Assembly: GCF_048771995.1 (NCBI RefSeq)
Contig: NC_133033.1
Coordinates: 4,836,501-4,900,500 of the forward strand
Direction: 5' to 3'
DNA from: Taeniopygia guttata
Taxonomy: Eukaryota > Chordata > Aves > Passeriformes > Estrildidae
Length of the DNA stretch: 64,000 nt
Shown: positions 24,301 through 34,035 of the stretch, in pieces
Position numbering within the stretch: the stretch's first letter is position 1
Layout of the letters: every line of letters begins with the position of its first letter
The notes under the pieces: generated by a model
The model's database searches: none
Told to the model about the DNA's origin: nothing
Seen by the model: only the letters and a program-made list of their open reading frames with translations
Position numbers and translations under genes: made by a program

Positions 24301-27300
24301 AGAAAATTAAAGTGATGGAGATAATCCTGCCGCTGGGTTGACTGAGCGTTTAGATCAGCAGCGGGGTCAAGCAGGGCAGGTCACTGCTGAATTTTTTGGG
24401 TTGGATTTATCCTCTTATCCCAGCTTATACAAGGGCAGTTTGTTTCTGGCCTTGCGGACGGAGGCTCCCACCCCACGCCCTGACTGGACGCATGCGTGGC
24501 CTTTGGTCTCCTTGCCAGTGATGCCATGCAGATCCATAGGGTAATGGCCAAGCCAGAGGTTATTTGTAAGGGAAATTAAAGGAAAACTGTAATTCCTTTT
24601 AATAGCAAAGGTGTCTGTTCAAAAATTATCTAGGGAGCTTGTTTTTTGGCTGTCAGCGGGATTCTTCTGTAGGTCTAATTAGCAGAAGGAGCAGGATAGT
24701 CAGGAAGTAGGATGCACAAGCTTGCTCTGGGTTTGTGCTTGCTGGATTTGAGACTTGAATCTTTGGAGTTTGCTAACTGATGCTGAGATAGCTGAGATGT
24801 AGCTGAGAAAAACCCAGAAGGGGCTAATGGAGGACTCCCATGGCTGGAAGAGCCTTACACCCAGGGCACTGATGATCTAATGAGGTATTAATTCACTGCA
24901 CCTCCTCATGGGTCAGTTTTAACAGGACCCCATCCTGCAGTGGTTCTTGACTCATCCCAAGCTCTGCTGCAGTTGGGCACAGTGAGCTGGGCAGGCAGGA
25001 AAGGCAGGGGGAACTGGTTTGAGGAGGCTGTTCCCACAGCAGGATCAAGTGTCCAGGACTGGGTAAAGTTAATTAGAAGGATTTCGTTTTTTTCCCCTCA
25101 AACACCACATAAAAAACACATGTTTGTACCTAGGCAGAGCTCAGCGGGGTTATGGTCACATCCTGAGGGACAAGAGGAATAAATAGGCAGGCAGGAAGGT
25201 CAGGCAGCAGAAGTGTAAATATCCACCCCTGCAACCCTCCTGGTTTATCTTCCTCCTGCTGCCAGCTTCCAGCCTGCAAAAAACTTGGGATTGGGCTGAT
25301 TCTGCCTCGGCACAGCTGTGTGCACCCAGGCCCTGTGCTGTGCTCCAGCACACGGCTCCTCGGTGCTGGCATCCAGCGTAGCAAAACTGTTTACAGTTTG
25401 CTTCCCTCAGGCAGACAATATCTGCATTTTTCTTTCCCTTTATCTGTTTGGAGTAGCCTTTGAAGCTTAAATAGCAGCATTGCCCAAGTGGAACATGAGT
25501 TTGGGGAGGGGGCCTTGCTCTGCTGCACATGGAGCATCTATCTCCCCAGCACAGCCAGTGAATCACTGTCTGGTTGGACCTGGTGCTGTGTGTCACCAGG
25601 GTGCCATGCTGCTCCTCACCTTTCCCTGCTGGATTTGACACCGTTAACCTGCTCAGACCATGTTTTCCCCTGCTTTCCTAAAATACAACAGCATTTGGCC
25701 TGGGGGGGAGGGGGAATCACCTTGTTCGGGGTTTAGAGAGGGTTTGCATAAGGATGAAGGAGGCAAAGACCTGGAGGCTGTAGCAGTGGGATGTGGCATG
25801 CAGCAGGATGCAGGGGGATGTGGGATGCAGCAGGATGCAGGGGGATGCAGGATTTACTTTCTTAATCTTGCTCCCTTGCTTTCCCAGCCCCCGGGTGCTG
25901 TTCCCGGTACACAGCCATTGCTGCCCAATTCGATGGATCCCACGCGACAGCAAGGTAAACCCAGCAGAGGAGGGTCAAGCGTTGATGTTCTTAATTAGCT
26001 GTTAATTTGGGACCCAGAGTGACTGTGGTGCTGTGTAACACCCCTGCTTTCCTCCCAACAGGGCACCCTAACATGGGCGGCCCCATGCAAAGGATGAATC
26101 CTCCGCGAGGGATGGGCCCCATGGGTCCCGGTCCGCAGGTAAGCCCAGTGCCAAAGCACATCCTACAAACATGGGAACAACCTCCTGGGGCTCAGAGGGC
26201 TGGGAGTTCCCCCCCACGCCCTGTCCCCCCATTAGTGTTAATGTGTTTTACATTAGTCTTGCATCTGGAAATCCCTCCTTTTAACAGGAGTGAGGTCCTC
26301 AGAGCTCATTAAGGGTATTACAGCCTCCCTCCTGCCCTTCTGTCAGAGGGGATGGCACTTAGCTCCGTGCTGGAGCAGCCTTTGAGTGCATTACACTGCC
26401 TGCCTGGGAAACAGTTACAACCCTAACTGCAGGAGAGGGAAAGGAGGCTTGCATTTGAAATTAATAAATAAAAAGTAATGGCAAAGATCCCTTTAGCAAA
26501 GGGAATAAGGCTTTCCCCTGCGAGGTTCCCCTCCACCTGCCCTTCCTGCTGCTTGCTTGAGTTCTCTATTTCAGGAAAGGGGAGTAAACTTGAAATTAAG
26601 CAGATCTGGGCTAATATATGCTGTCTTTCTGTTGATTCACTTTATGGAGTTGCTTGTTGTTGACTCACTCCTGTTTGTTCCTTCTACGAGACTTCAAAAC
26701 CAGATTACCATATTTTGGTTGGAGGTTTATCCTCTCTGCATCGTCGCCTACGTGGAGTTTGTAGCGCGAGGATCAGAGTCTGTCAGGAGATGAGCGGGTG
26801 CGCTGGAGTTTTGTTTTGTTTTTCCCCTGGAGACCGTTGAGAAAAGTGAATGTTGTGTAAAGGAGTTTTGTCATGTCTTTAGCACCAACCTGAGGATGCT
26901 GCTCGGTGGTGCTCGGCCACGTCCACGGGCAGCTGGATCCATCCTAGGGCAGGGGACAAAAAACCCGCACGAGCATCGTTTCACAGGCAAGCCCTCCCAT
27001 AGCGCTGCTGCTGTGCTTGAAATCCTCCTTTCCTGGAGGATTACACCCAAAAAGAAGAAAAAAAACCAAAAAAAAACAAAGGCATTTGCAAGCGTGGCCT
27101 GCGCCAAGGCGAGCGGCGGCGGCTTGCCCGGGGGAGGCTGCTTCCCACTTCCAGAGCTCGCCGCGAAACTTGGAAGCGGCGAGCGCGCGCTGAGCGCCGC
27201 GTGGGATGGCGGCGGCTCTGGGAGCCGGCAGGAGTTGTGAAATGTTCAGAGCTTTATTTTTGACTCCGCCATTCCCTGTGTATGTACATTAGGGAGAGGT

Positions 27301-30300
27301 TTTTTAAGAGGCAGCTTTTCCCTGGAGAAGCGCTGGGCTTCCCAATCTGGCACCCGCAGGCGCTGCCTCCCTGCAGCCGTCCAGGAATCGGCGCCTGCGC
27401 AGGCAGCCACCAAAAATAACGACCCAGACCCAGCAGCCCCTCACACCTTGTGTGCCCAGGGCTTGTTTTCCTTCAAGCTTTGCATTGGGACCTTCCTAAA
27501 CACTTCTCAAACGATTCCAGAGGGCTTCAGAACATCTAGCCAGGACATCCTGGAGTCCTGACAGCAGCTCCTTATTACACAGCAGTGATGAATCATCCCT
27601 TTCAGCTGATTGCCGCTGCCTTTTTCCCTTTGAGTCCCATTTGTAGCTCTGCAGAAGCCAGGACAGGGTTTGCCAGCAGCAGTATGAAGAGGGTTTGTAG
27701 CTCTCTGGGTTTTGGTGGTGCCTTGCCCAGGTCGCTCGGCACAGCTGCGTTCCCTCCTCACCCTCCCTGAGCATCTTTCAGCTGGCTTCGTTTTCCAGCC
27801 TTTCAGCTCCAATTAAAAACGCTGAGCCCTTTTTTTTTTTTTTTTTTTTTTTAAAACAAGGGGCTTGATGCTGCTATTCAGTGTAAATGGCTGAAATTTC
27901 TATCAATTAAGGACTTGCTGGTAATTTGTTTGGGGAAAACCCTTTTTTGCCTCTTCAAAACAAACTTTGGTGATGCCCTCATGAGTGCACCATGCACTGG
28001 TGCACTGTAAATTCAGGTAAAAATTGACGACACTGAAGTATTGTACTTAAAATCCAGTTTGGAGCACTCCAAGGGGCTGTGGTGTAGGAAGTGGCCAGCC
28101 ATCCCTTCTCCTGCTGTAGCAGTTTTTTCTTTAAATGGCAGAAACACAGTCCAAAAAGATGCATTACAGAAGAGAGGGAGGTGGGAGGGGAAGAGTGGCA
28201 GCGCGACCTAAATCTGGCTGCACGTCGCCTGGAGGGCACACGGAGCAAAGCACAGACCAAATGGAGCGCAGCATTCGGGGGATTCCTCTTCCTCCACTGC
28301 CTTGGGCTTGGCTTTGTACTAGAGCTGGTTTTAGGAGATGAGGGATGCAGATCTGAGGCTCCCAGTCCCAGCTGGAGGCTAAGCCAGGGAGGAATAAGGC
28401 AGGAGAGGGGGCCCAGGGGGCTGCCTGCCCTCGCTCGCTCCCCGCGGCTGCAGAGCTGCTCCAGGGGATGGAGCAGAGAGATGGGGAGCAACAGCAAAAC
28501 AGGCCTGGCTTGGTATTCCCTACTCCAGCAGTCATCCAAGGAGCAAGGAGTGCTCCATCTCTGGGGGAGCTCATGCAGCCTTTCCTCATCCTTACACTGC
28601 AGCAGGAACCTTCCAAGTGGTGCTTTTTCTCCTCCTCCTGCCCCTGTTTTCTCCTGCACAAAGGGAAAAATCCAAAAGGTTGTTGCTGGCGCTGGGGGCT
28701 GTGAACAGAATTGCCTTGTGGAGCTGGGAGGGGGATGTTTTCCCTCCACGGAGAGCTGGGAGGGGGAACTTTGGGGCTCAGCCTGGCTCCCATCCATATT
28801 CAGCTGCCTGAGTTTTTTTTATAAACACAATTGCCTCTTATGTTCATCGTCATTAATTTTTTTTTAAAAAGCTCGTTTTTGCACACAGACTCACTTGTTT
28901 TTTGTTTGTTTATTGGCTTGTTTTCCTCTTTCTCTTGTCTCTCTGGTGTCCCTTCCCGTTACGGTAGACTGACCCTTGGTTATCGTTGCAGAACTACAGC
29001 AGCGGCATGAGACCTCCACCCAACTCCCTAGGTCCTGGCATGCCTGGAATTAACATGTAAGGCAATCCCCACACAGGGAGGTTTCACCACTGACTCGGGA
29101 CTGTGTGCAGAAAAACACAACACTTATGTTTTCCCCTGTTTAATTTTGTCCCCAGGGGGCCGGGCGCCGGTAGACCGTGGCCGAACCCCAGCAGTGCTAA
29201 CTCAGTGAGTATCTTGGGTTGGTTGGGAAGTGTCCTGCAAACGGGATCATTCCCCATTAGCTGGGCCCTGCTAATGAGAGGGAGTTCCTCAACCTCTTGC
29301 TTGGGCTGCTGGGACTCCCATCCTGGCCAGGCTGAAGGGCACTGGGGGTTTTAGCTGTGCCCTGATGGGATCCAGCCCGTGTCTGAACCTGTCTCTCTTG
29401 TCCCTACAGATCCCATACTCTTCTTCATCGCCTGGTACATACGTGGTGAGTCCTCCTGCCCCTGCTGTCTGTCCTTTCGTCAGGAGTTCATGTGGTTTGG
29501 GTGGGAAGTGGCACTGGGCTGGGTTTGGGGGTTGGTAGTTGAGGGAGGTGTTTGAAAACATGGAAAGGTGGGCAGTGCTCATGTTTACACGTCTGACGCC
29601 AACATTGTTTCTGCAGGGTCCGCCCGGCGGCGGTGGCCCTCCAGGGACACCCATCATGCCCAGTCCTGCAGGTATGAGCCCTCTGAGACCTCTCTCTTCC
29701 AGGACCACCCCTGCCCTGTTGGTTATGACCAATTTTTGTGGTTTTTGGCTTTCTGGGAAGTGAGTGGGATGGGCTTCTTGACTTTGGTATTGCATTTGGG
29801 GATGTTCCTACATCCCCCTGTGGTTTTGGATGGTGTGGCACTCAGGAAGGTGAGGAATTGCCTCCCCACCCTTCCCAGCCAAGAGTTGAATTATTTTTCA
29901 ACGTTGAATTTCTGTGATTAAAAACTTTGTGGATCTTCATTAAATACAAATTAGCCAGAAAATGGTGGTAGTTAGAGGGAATTTTGGGTGATAAAATACA
30001 AAAGAATGAGTTCAAGTGGCATGAGTTTGTTTTAATTAAGAAATGAATTAATCACCCGACTTACTGGGCTTCACTGTTTCATAGATTCAACAAATTCAAG
30101 TGACAACATCTACACAATGATTAATCCAGTACCGCCCGCAGGCAGTCGATCGAATGTAAGTCTGCTTTCTAATAATTTACATATCAGATACCATAACAAA
30201 TCATAATTAACTTCATCAGTTGAGAGTAAAGCAGTTTAATTGATTTCAGCCATTTGTTACAAAACAGAAATAAAACAAACCATCAAAAAGCGATTAACTC

Positions 30301-32053
30301 TTGGGCGACTTTGTTAATTTTTTATGCTTATTAAGAGAGCAGCAGTCCTGCTGCTCCAGCCAAGGTGCTGGGTTCTGTGGGATATGGGCAACCTTAAATC
30401 CTGTGGAATGTTGGTTGGAATGCTGTGCTGGAGCTCTGGGTCAGCCCTCCAGCCAAATTTTATAGGTGAACCCAGAGGACTATGAGCACCACAGCCTCAG
30501 GAGGTCATGCAGCTTCAGGTTGTGCCAGGGAATGTTTAGATTGGATATTCAGAAATTTTTTTTCATCAGAGGGGTTGCCAAGTATTGGAATGTGCTGCCC
30601 AGGGCAGTGGTGGAGTCACCATGCCTGGAATTGTCCAAGAAATATGTGGATCTGCCACTTCAGGGTATGGTTTAGTGGGGGTGCTGTGTTGACTGCTGGA
30701 CTTGGAAGTCCAACACTTCCAAGTCCAACAATTGGACTGTTGACTCAAAGGACTTTTGCAACCTCAACAATTCAGTGATGGTGTGATACTTCCCTCCTTG
30801 CCCCGCTCCAGAGGGATGGCTGGGGCAGGGACAGTCCTCAGGAACCACCGTGGCAGCTTCTTGGGGTTGTTCTGTGGCTGATTTTGGTTTTGTCACCTTT
30901 TTCTTCCACAGTTCCCAATGGGCCCCGGCTCTGACGGCCCCATGGGCGGCATGGGCGGGATGGAGCCCCATCACATGAACGGATCATTAGGTGAGCCTTG
31001 ATGGTCCTTTATTCCCTGGGGACACTGGCAGAGCATCCCAGTGCCTGTTCCCATCCTGGGGTCAGCCCGCAGTTCGCACCAGCGCTCCAAGCAGAGCCTT
31101 TGGGTGGAAGTCAGCGGGGCTGTGGGAGCCACAGGGCTATGGCTGCAGGCCCAGTAAGGCTCTTCTCCTTTCTCTCCCCTCTCTGCAGGGTCAGGAGACA
31201 TAGATGGACTTCCAAAAGTAAGTGGGGTTGGTTGCAGGGTGGGTGTGTGGGCTTTCCCCTTCCCTCAGCACTGTGGTGCTGCTGTGGCCCTGATGGATGG
31301 GGACACAGGGAGCGTGACCATGGCGTTGTCCTCCCCTGTGGCATTTCGGGGGGCTGTGGGGACCTGCTCACCACCTCCCCTCCCATCTCCCACAGAATTC
31401 TCCAAACAACATAAGTGGCATTAGCAATCCCCCGGGCACTCCAAGAGACGACGGGGAGCTGGGAGGCAACTTTCTCCATTCCTTCCAAAATGACAATGTG
31501 AGTGAGTGCCTGCCTGGGGATGGGGGGACAGTCCCCGAGGTGTCCCAGCACTGGGGTGGGTGGGTTTGGCGCAGTGTGGACTTGGGTTGTGCTGTGTGGG
31601 AGCTGCTGCAGGACAGAAAAGGGGGCAGGAGGAAATAAGAGAGTGGGTGGAAGTTTGGGGTGTGTGGTGGGATGGAGTGCACAGGTGAGGTGGAGGTGCC
31701 TGCGCTGGCCTGGCCCATTCAAAGCTCCGTGGGTGGCTGCAGACATCCCTCTATTAGCAGCATGTACACACGTGCATGTTAATTATTTGTTTCAAATTGC
31801 ATCTCGCCCCATACTGTTCTGCTGATTTTCTTCCCGGAAAAGCAAGTTACAGCGCAGATTAGGCCCTGATAAATTGGAGTCTCCAGCATCTCCTCTCTTC
31901 CTGGTTTATTAGATCCAATTAGGTTGCTGTGTAGTCATCATCAGCCTCCTTTTGCATTCCTCTCTTCGATGTCTGGGGCTCTGACCCACCTGGTTTCTCA
32001 CCGTGGCTCTGTCTCTCTTGCAGTATTCCCCCAGCATGACGATGAGTGTGTGA
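15266..32053 (+). CDS. SSBP3: Single-stranded DNA-binding protein 3, C-terminal 296 residues (14 coding exons)
   Basis: SSBP3 (SSDP1) is a nuclear co-factor. In the family, the N-terminal LUFS domain binds and stabilises LDB1, which nucleates LIM-homeodomain/LMO complexes, and the Pro/Gly/Met-rich remainder acts in transactivation. Only that remainder is in the window. Coding exons: 15266-15355, 23076-23156, 23931-23990, 25888-25954, 26062-26138, 28992-29056, 29156-29204, 29410-29445, 29617-29671, 30085-30155, 30912-30990, 31189-31217, 31396-31497 and 32024-32053. All junctions are AG/GT, all phases close, and the total is 891 nt (296 aa plus stop). With about 92 upstream residues this gives the 388 aa I recall for human SSBP3. 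Landmarks are [34 protein letters not shown], the Gly/Met stretch [15 protein letters not shown] and the C-terminus YSPSMTMSV. Assignment to SSBP3 rather than SSBP2 or SSBP4 rests on near-identity plus synteny with MRPL37, CYB5RL and CDCP2. Confidence 0.97.
16080..16500. other. Candidate regulatory element with CTCF-like core
   Basis: This unique-sequence block in the SSBP3 intron keeps many CpGs although it is not G+C-extreme (for example GGCGATATCTGAGCCCGG, ATATCCGATATTGATCGGG). At 16456-16465 the sequence CAGCAGGGGG matches the core of the classic CTCF site, though the flanks fit less well. It could be an insulator or enhancer; only motif resemblance and composition support this. Confidence 0.3.
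18285..18400. other. Candidate conserved non-coding element
   Basis: The block joins a CpG-rich shoulder to an AT motif cluster (TTGACCATAAATCAATG, GCTATGCATCAG) and is free of simple repeats. It is in the SSBP3 intron and has no coding signature. Confidence 0.3.
19109..19208. repeat. (CCTTG)n / (CCTCG)n pentanucleotide microsatellite
   Basis: About 100 bases of imperfect CCTTG, CCTCG and CTTTG pentamers, twice interrupted by CTAACC. The reverse strand is purine-rich (CAAGG). It is intronic in SSBP3. Confidence 0.9.
21661..21703. repeat. A-rich tract
   Basis: Two long A runs separated by TT, then a GAAGAAGAA end. It is non-coding, in the SSBP3 intron before the 27-residue cassette exon. Confidence 0.9.
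21835..22030. other. Candidate conserved non-coding element
   Basis: AT-rich unique sequence with repeated homeobox cores (TGTTAATTAGGGG, GGCTAATTAACGTC, TGTTAATTAAG) plus CCATTATCACAGTGG and GTAACAAACCATG. It is flanked by simple A/T tracts and GC-rich intron, so it stands out clearly. It lies about 1 kb upstream of the 23076 cassette exon. Function is inferred from motif density only. Confidence 0.4.
22619..22678 (+). repeat. T-rich tract in SSBP3 intron
   Basis: About 60 bases, almost all T on the sense strand with a few A, G and C interruptions. It lies about 400 bases upstream of the 23076 exon and would be a U-rich tract in the pre-mRNA. Confidence 0.95.
23076..23156 (+). CDS. SSBP3: SSBP3 27-residue cassette exon [12 protein letters not shown]...GPHSQ
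   Basis: The exon is 81 nt, phase 0/0, with acceptor CCTCACAG and donor CAG|GTAAAG. It can be skipped without a frameshift. I recall a human SSBP3 isoform 27 residues shorter than the 388-aa form, which fits skipping of this exon. Flanking introns carry unusually long T tracts. Confidence 0.95.
23307..23363 (+). repeat. T/CT-rich tract between the two cassette exons
   Basis: Mostly T on the sense strand with CTTTCTCTC interruptions; it begins about 150 bases downstream of the cassette donor. An A21 run at 23823-23843 follows before the next exon. Confidence 0.95.
23931..23990 (+). CDS. SSBP3: SSBP3 20-residue cassette exon [10 protein letters not shown]...RMGNQ
   Basis: The exon is 60 nt, phase 0/0, with acceptor GTCCCTGCAG and donor CAG|GTACCA. 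It is also skippable in frame, and a human isoform 20 residues shorter (368 aa, from memory) matches. The exon keeps many CpGs. Confidence 0.96.
25788..25851. repeat. Minisatellite, 27-bp unit, about 2.4 copies
   Basis: A 27-bp unit of the type GGGATGTGG(C/G)ATGCAGCAGGATGCAGG is repeated twice plus a partial third copy, ending about 35 bases before the 25888 exon. It may crowd the branch-point region of that intron. Confidence 0.85.
25888..25954 (+). CDS. SSBP3: SSBP3 exon [22 protein letters not shown]
   Basis: 67 nt (22 codons plus 1). The acceptor is TTCCCAG and the donor CAAG|GTAAAC. The last base joins the next exon to form the Gly of QQGHPNM. Confidence 0.96.
26062..26138 (+). CDS. SSBP3: SSBP3 exon [16 protein letters not shown]...GPQ
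   Basis: 77 nt, with acceptor CCCAACAG and donor CAG|GTAAGC. It encodes the Met/Gly/Pro-rich [10 protein letters not shown] stretch. Confidence 0.96.
27085..27240. other. Intragenic CpG-rich patch
   Basis: About 150 bases with high CpG density (GAGCGGCGGCGGC, GCGGCGAGCGCGCGC, GATGGCGGCGG) inside the intron 26139-28991, whose surroundings are CpG-poor. It carries a YY1-like GATGGCGGC. It may be an internal promoter or enhancer, but no downstream first exon can be defined. Confidence 0.4.
27830..27852 (+). repeat. Poly-T run (T23)
   Basis: An uninterrupted run of 23 T in the SSBP3 intron; no adjacent retroelement body or target-site duplication was recognised. Confidence 0.95.
28992..29056 (+). 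CDS. SSBP3: SSBP3 exon [21 protein letters not shown]
   Basis: 65 nt, with acceptor GTTGCAG and donor AACAT|GTAAGG. Its last two bases (AT) complete Met with the first G of the next exon; read straight through, the donor would give an in-frame stop. Confidence 0.95.
29156..29204 (+). CDS. SSBP3: SSBP3 exon (M)[16 protein letters not shown]
   Basis: 49 nt, with acceptor GTCCCCAG and donor CTCA|GTGAGT. It is separated from the preceding exon by only 99 bases. Confidence 0.95.
29410..29445 (+). CDS. SSBP3: SSBP3 36-nt microexon [12 protein letters not shown]
   Basis: The exon is 36 nt, phase 0/0, with acceptor CCCTACAG and donor GTG|GTGAGT. It encodes a 12-residue Ser-rich insert and is one of the shortest coding exons in the window. 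Confidence 0.95.
29617..29671 (+). CDS. SSBP3: SSBP3 exon [18 protein letters not shown]
   Basis: 55 nt, with acceptor TTTCTGCAG and donor GCAG|GTATGA. It is Gly/Pro-rich, with high local GC compared with the AT-rich next intron. Confidence 0.96.
30085..30155 (+). CDS. SSBP3: SSBP3 exon (D)[23 protein letters not shown]
   Basis: 71 nt, with acceptor TTTCATAG and donor AAT|GTAAGT. The surrounding 29930-30330 is AT-rich and repeat-free, suggesting constrained intron flanks. Confidence 0.96.
30470..30786 (+). mobile_element. CR1 LINE 3' end, older copy
   Basis: This fragment shows the same CR1 3' landmarks as 1020-1297 (GTTTAGATTGGATATT, GCTGCCCAGGGCAGTGGTGGAGTCACCAT, GGTATGGTTTAGTGG). It has many more differences and a rearranged 3' UTR that includes a perfect 13-bp inverted repeat at 30697-30727. 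The tail is eroded to CAATTCAGTGATGG. It is sense-oriented in the SSBP3 intron, ending about 125 bases before the 30912 exon. Confidence 0.85.
30912..30990 (+). CDS. SSBP3: SSBP3 exon [16 protein letters not shown]...NGSL
   Basis: 79 nt, with acceptor TTCCACAG and donor TTAG|GTGAGC. It encodes the Gly/Met repeat region and the conserved EPHHMNGSL. Confidence 0.97.
31189..31217 (+). CDS. SSBP3: SSBP3 29-nt microexon (G)SGDIDGLPK
   Basis: This 29-nt exon is the shortest recognised here, with acceptor CTCTGCAG and donor AAA|GTAAGT. It is required for frame between the 30990 and 31396 boundaries. Confidence 0.96.
31396..31497 (+). CDS. SSBP3: SSBP3 exon [20 protein letters not shown]...
   Basis: 102 nt, phase 0/0, with acceptor TCCCACAG and donor AAT|GTGAGT. 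It encodes the 34-residue segment ending LHSFQNDN. Confidence 0.97.
32024..32053 (+). CDS. SSBP3: SSBP3 last coding exon YSPSMTMSV-stop
   Basis: After acceptor CTCTTGCAG, nine codons and TGA (32051-32053) give the family's conserved C-terminus. The exon continues as the 3' UTR. Confidence 0.97.
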   Translation, partial: YSPSMTMSV

Positions 32054-32124
32054 TTTCCCTCCCCCTCCTCCTCTCCAGGATCAAGAGAGTCAGCTGCCGT
32101 TCGGAGGTTCTCAACGAATTATGC

Positions 32125-32145
32125 AAGAAGAAGAAGAAGAAGAAG
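32125..32145 (+). repeat. (AAG)7 microsatellite in SSBP3 3' UTR
   Basis: Seven perfect AAG units, about 70 bases after the stop codon. Confidence 0.95.
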
Positions 32146-32529
32146 CTAGGTGTATGGGCAGGGACACACGTGGCGGGGGCCAAAACCCCAGGTTTAGTTT
32201 CATGCAATAAAAAGGCTGAACTTTTTATTCCATAAAACATGAAGGACAAAACTTAAAATATTTCAAGACATGACAAGACCCTTCTTTGTGCAGAAGGGTT
32301 TATATATGTACATGACACTTCTTTTTGGAAACAAACGGAAGCCTCTAGCACCCAACTCCGATCTCTTTGCTTTGTTCTTTTAAATAAAGACAGAAACCGA
32401 ACCTGTTGTATGTTTGTGCCGTGCGACACCAGGAAGCTAGTCTAGATATGAAATCATGTTGTCTCTGTTGTAGTCATTTTTTTAAATAAACTGGACAGTT
32501 TACAATGGTGGTTTTCGTTCAGAAGGCCT

Positions 32530-32617
32530 GTTTTTTTTTTGTTGTTGTTGTTTTTTTTCCTTTTTTTTTTGGTTTTGGGGTTTTTTTTCCTGTGTATTTT
32601 TTGGGGTTTTTTTTTGT
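32530..32617 (+). repeat. T/G-rich tract in SSBP3 3' UTR
   Basis: Long T runs broken by GTTGTTGTTG, GGTTTTGGGG and GGGG. In the mRNA this is a G/U-rich element of the type bound by 3' UTR stability factors; no specific factor is claimed. Confidence 0.9.
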
Positions 32618-34009
32618 TCGTTTGCAGCACAACGCTTCCTCCTCCAGTTAACAAGATCTGCTTTGGGGAAGAGACTCCACCACCTCGTTATAAACTTGTT
32701 AACGCAGGTGACCCCTTCTAGGATCACATCCTCGAATGAATCGTGATCTTGCTCTCTGTGACTGTGGCATGCACTGTGTTAGTCTTTCCCCCTCCTCTGA
32801 GTACAAGAAGAAATCTCTTGTCCCTCCCTTCCCCAGAATCCTTCAGCTGGTTCACTGCAAAAATAGATTTTTTTTAATAATTTTTTTTTTTAATCCACAA
32901 AAAAAAAAAATGTTAATCTGACCTGGGACTTTGAAACTGTGATCTCCAGCTAACTTTGGGATTTTCTGGGGGTTTTATTTGCTTTGGGGGTATTTTGTGG
33001 GGGGGTTTCTTTTCTTTAGAGATGTGCTCTTGTCAGGATTTCACTTATCTATGATTTGGAACTGGATGGAGATATTTTTTAAGGAATTCTTGTTGTTAAA
33101 ATGTAACCTTGCTATTCTGTAGGCTCGCTCTGTAATAAGAAAATAAAAATTAATGGCAAGCATCGAAGGCCCTTCCTTCTGGTGGGAGAGGAAGGGACGA
33201 GCCAAGGCGGCGGGTTGGGATCTCTGTACATGACACTGCCCTGTAGTTTGGTCTTGGTTTTTCTCCAGCTCCCATTTCTGCTCCATGTATATCATATTCT
33301 GTAAAATACTCTCTCCCTTGGATTTGACCTTTGTGCGGATTATTGAAAGCATTGTATCTTGTTTCAGTGTTTTTTCTTACCTTGTAGTCTGGTTCGAAAA
33401 TTACCGAGAGGGGAAAAAAAAAATAATTATTATACATTGTAGTTTGTGTACGATATTTGTTGATAATGTTTTATTAAAGGGATGTCTTTTTTCCGCACCC
33501 CTTCATTGAAATGTTTTTGGGGGACATTTGGCTTGTTTTTATTATTCTGACTGCAAGACATGAGATGACAAAACAACTTTTTTTTTAGTGTGTAATACGA
33601 ATAATATTTTTTTTAAATGTTTGCCTTCTTTTTCCTAGGCATTTTCATTCTGCTTTACCTGTAGAAAGTCAGGAGGGAGGGAAGGGCGGGTGGGATGGGG
33701 GATCTGAGGGTGTCAGTCTCATAGTGACAGGTTAATATTTTCCAGTTAATGCAGATTTGTTGCATTGCATACCCAGGGGCTCCCCAAGGGGTCAAATTTT
33801 TACCTTTTCCACTTTACATCTTGTTCAGGTGTGGGGGGCTTTTTCCTTTTTTTTTTTTTTTAGTTTTTTTTTTTTGTTCTGATGTGAGGAAATGAGAGGA
33901 CCGGTTTTAATGTATTTTAAAATGAATAGCTAAATTATTGTCTTCATTGGTATGGGATGGTTTTTTGAATGAAACGGTTCCCCCTCCTTCTGCCCCCTCC
34001 CCCTGCTGT

Positions 34010-34015
34010 AATAAA
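34010..34015 (+). terminator. SSBP3: Distal polyadenylation signal of SSBP3
   Basis: AATAAA with a GT-rich downstream element within about 30-60 bases; cleavage is inferred near 34030. Confidence 0.65.
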
Positions 34016-34035
34016 TATCAACATAAACATTTGAT

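Larger units (their letters stand above)
32054..34035 (+). other. SSBP3: SSBP3 3' UTR
   Basis: About 2 kb of non-coding, U-rich sequence follows the stop. AATAAA signals occur at 32206, 32383, 32485, 33142 and 34010, so several tandem polyadenylation sites are possible. The last, followed by a GT-rich stretch (GTTTGTTCCTGGTGTTTG), is taken as the distal end. It includes an (AAG)7 run at 32125-32145 and a G/T-only stretch at 32530-32617. The boundary is inferred from signals. Confidence 0.7.

Noticed and set aside
27979-28867. Overlapping long open frames on both strands (272 aa minus, 258 aa plus) in an SSBP3 intron
   Set aside because: Composition-driven stop-poor sequence, no domain or family similarity, no splice-consistent context, and mutually antisense. 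Treated as chance.
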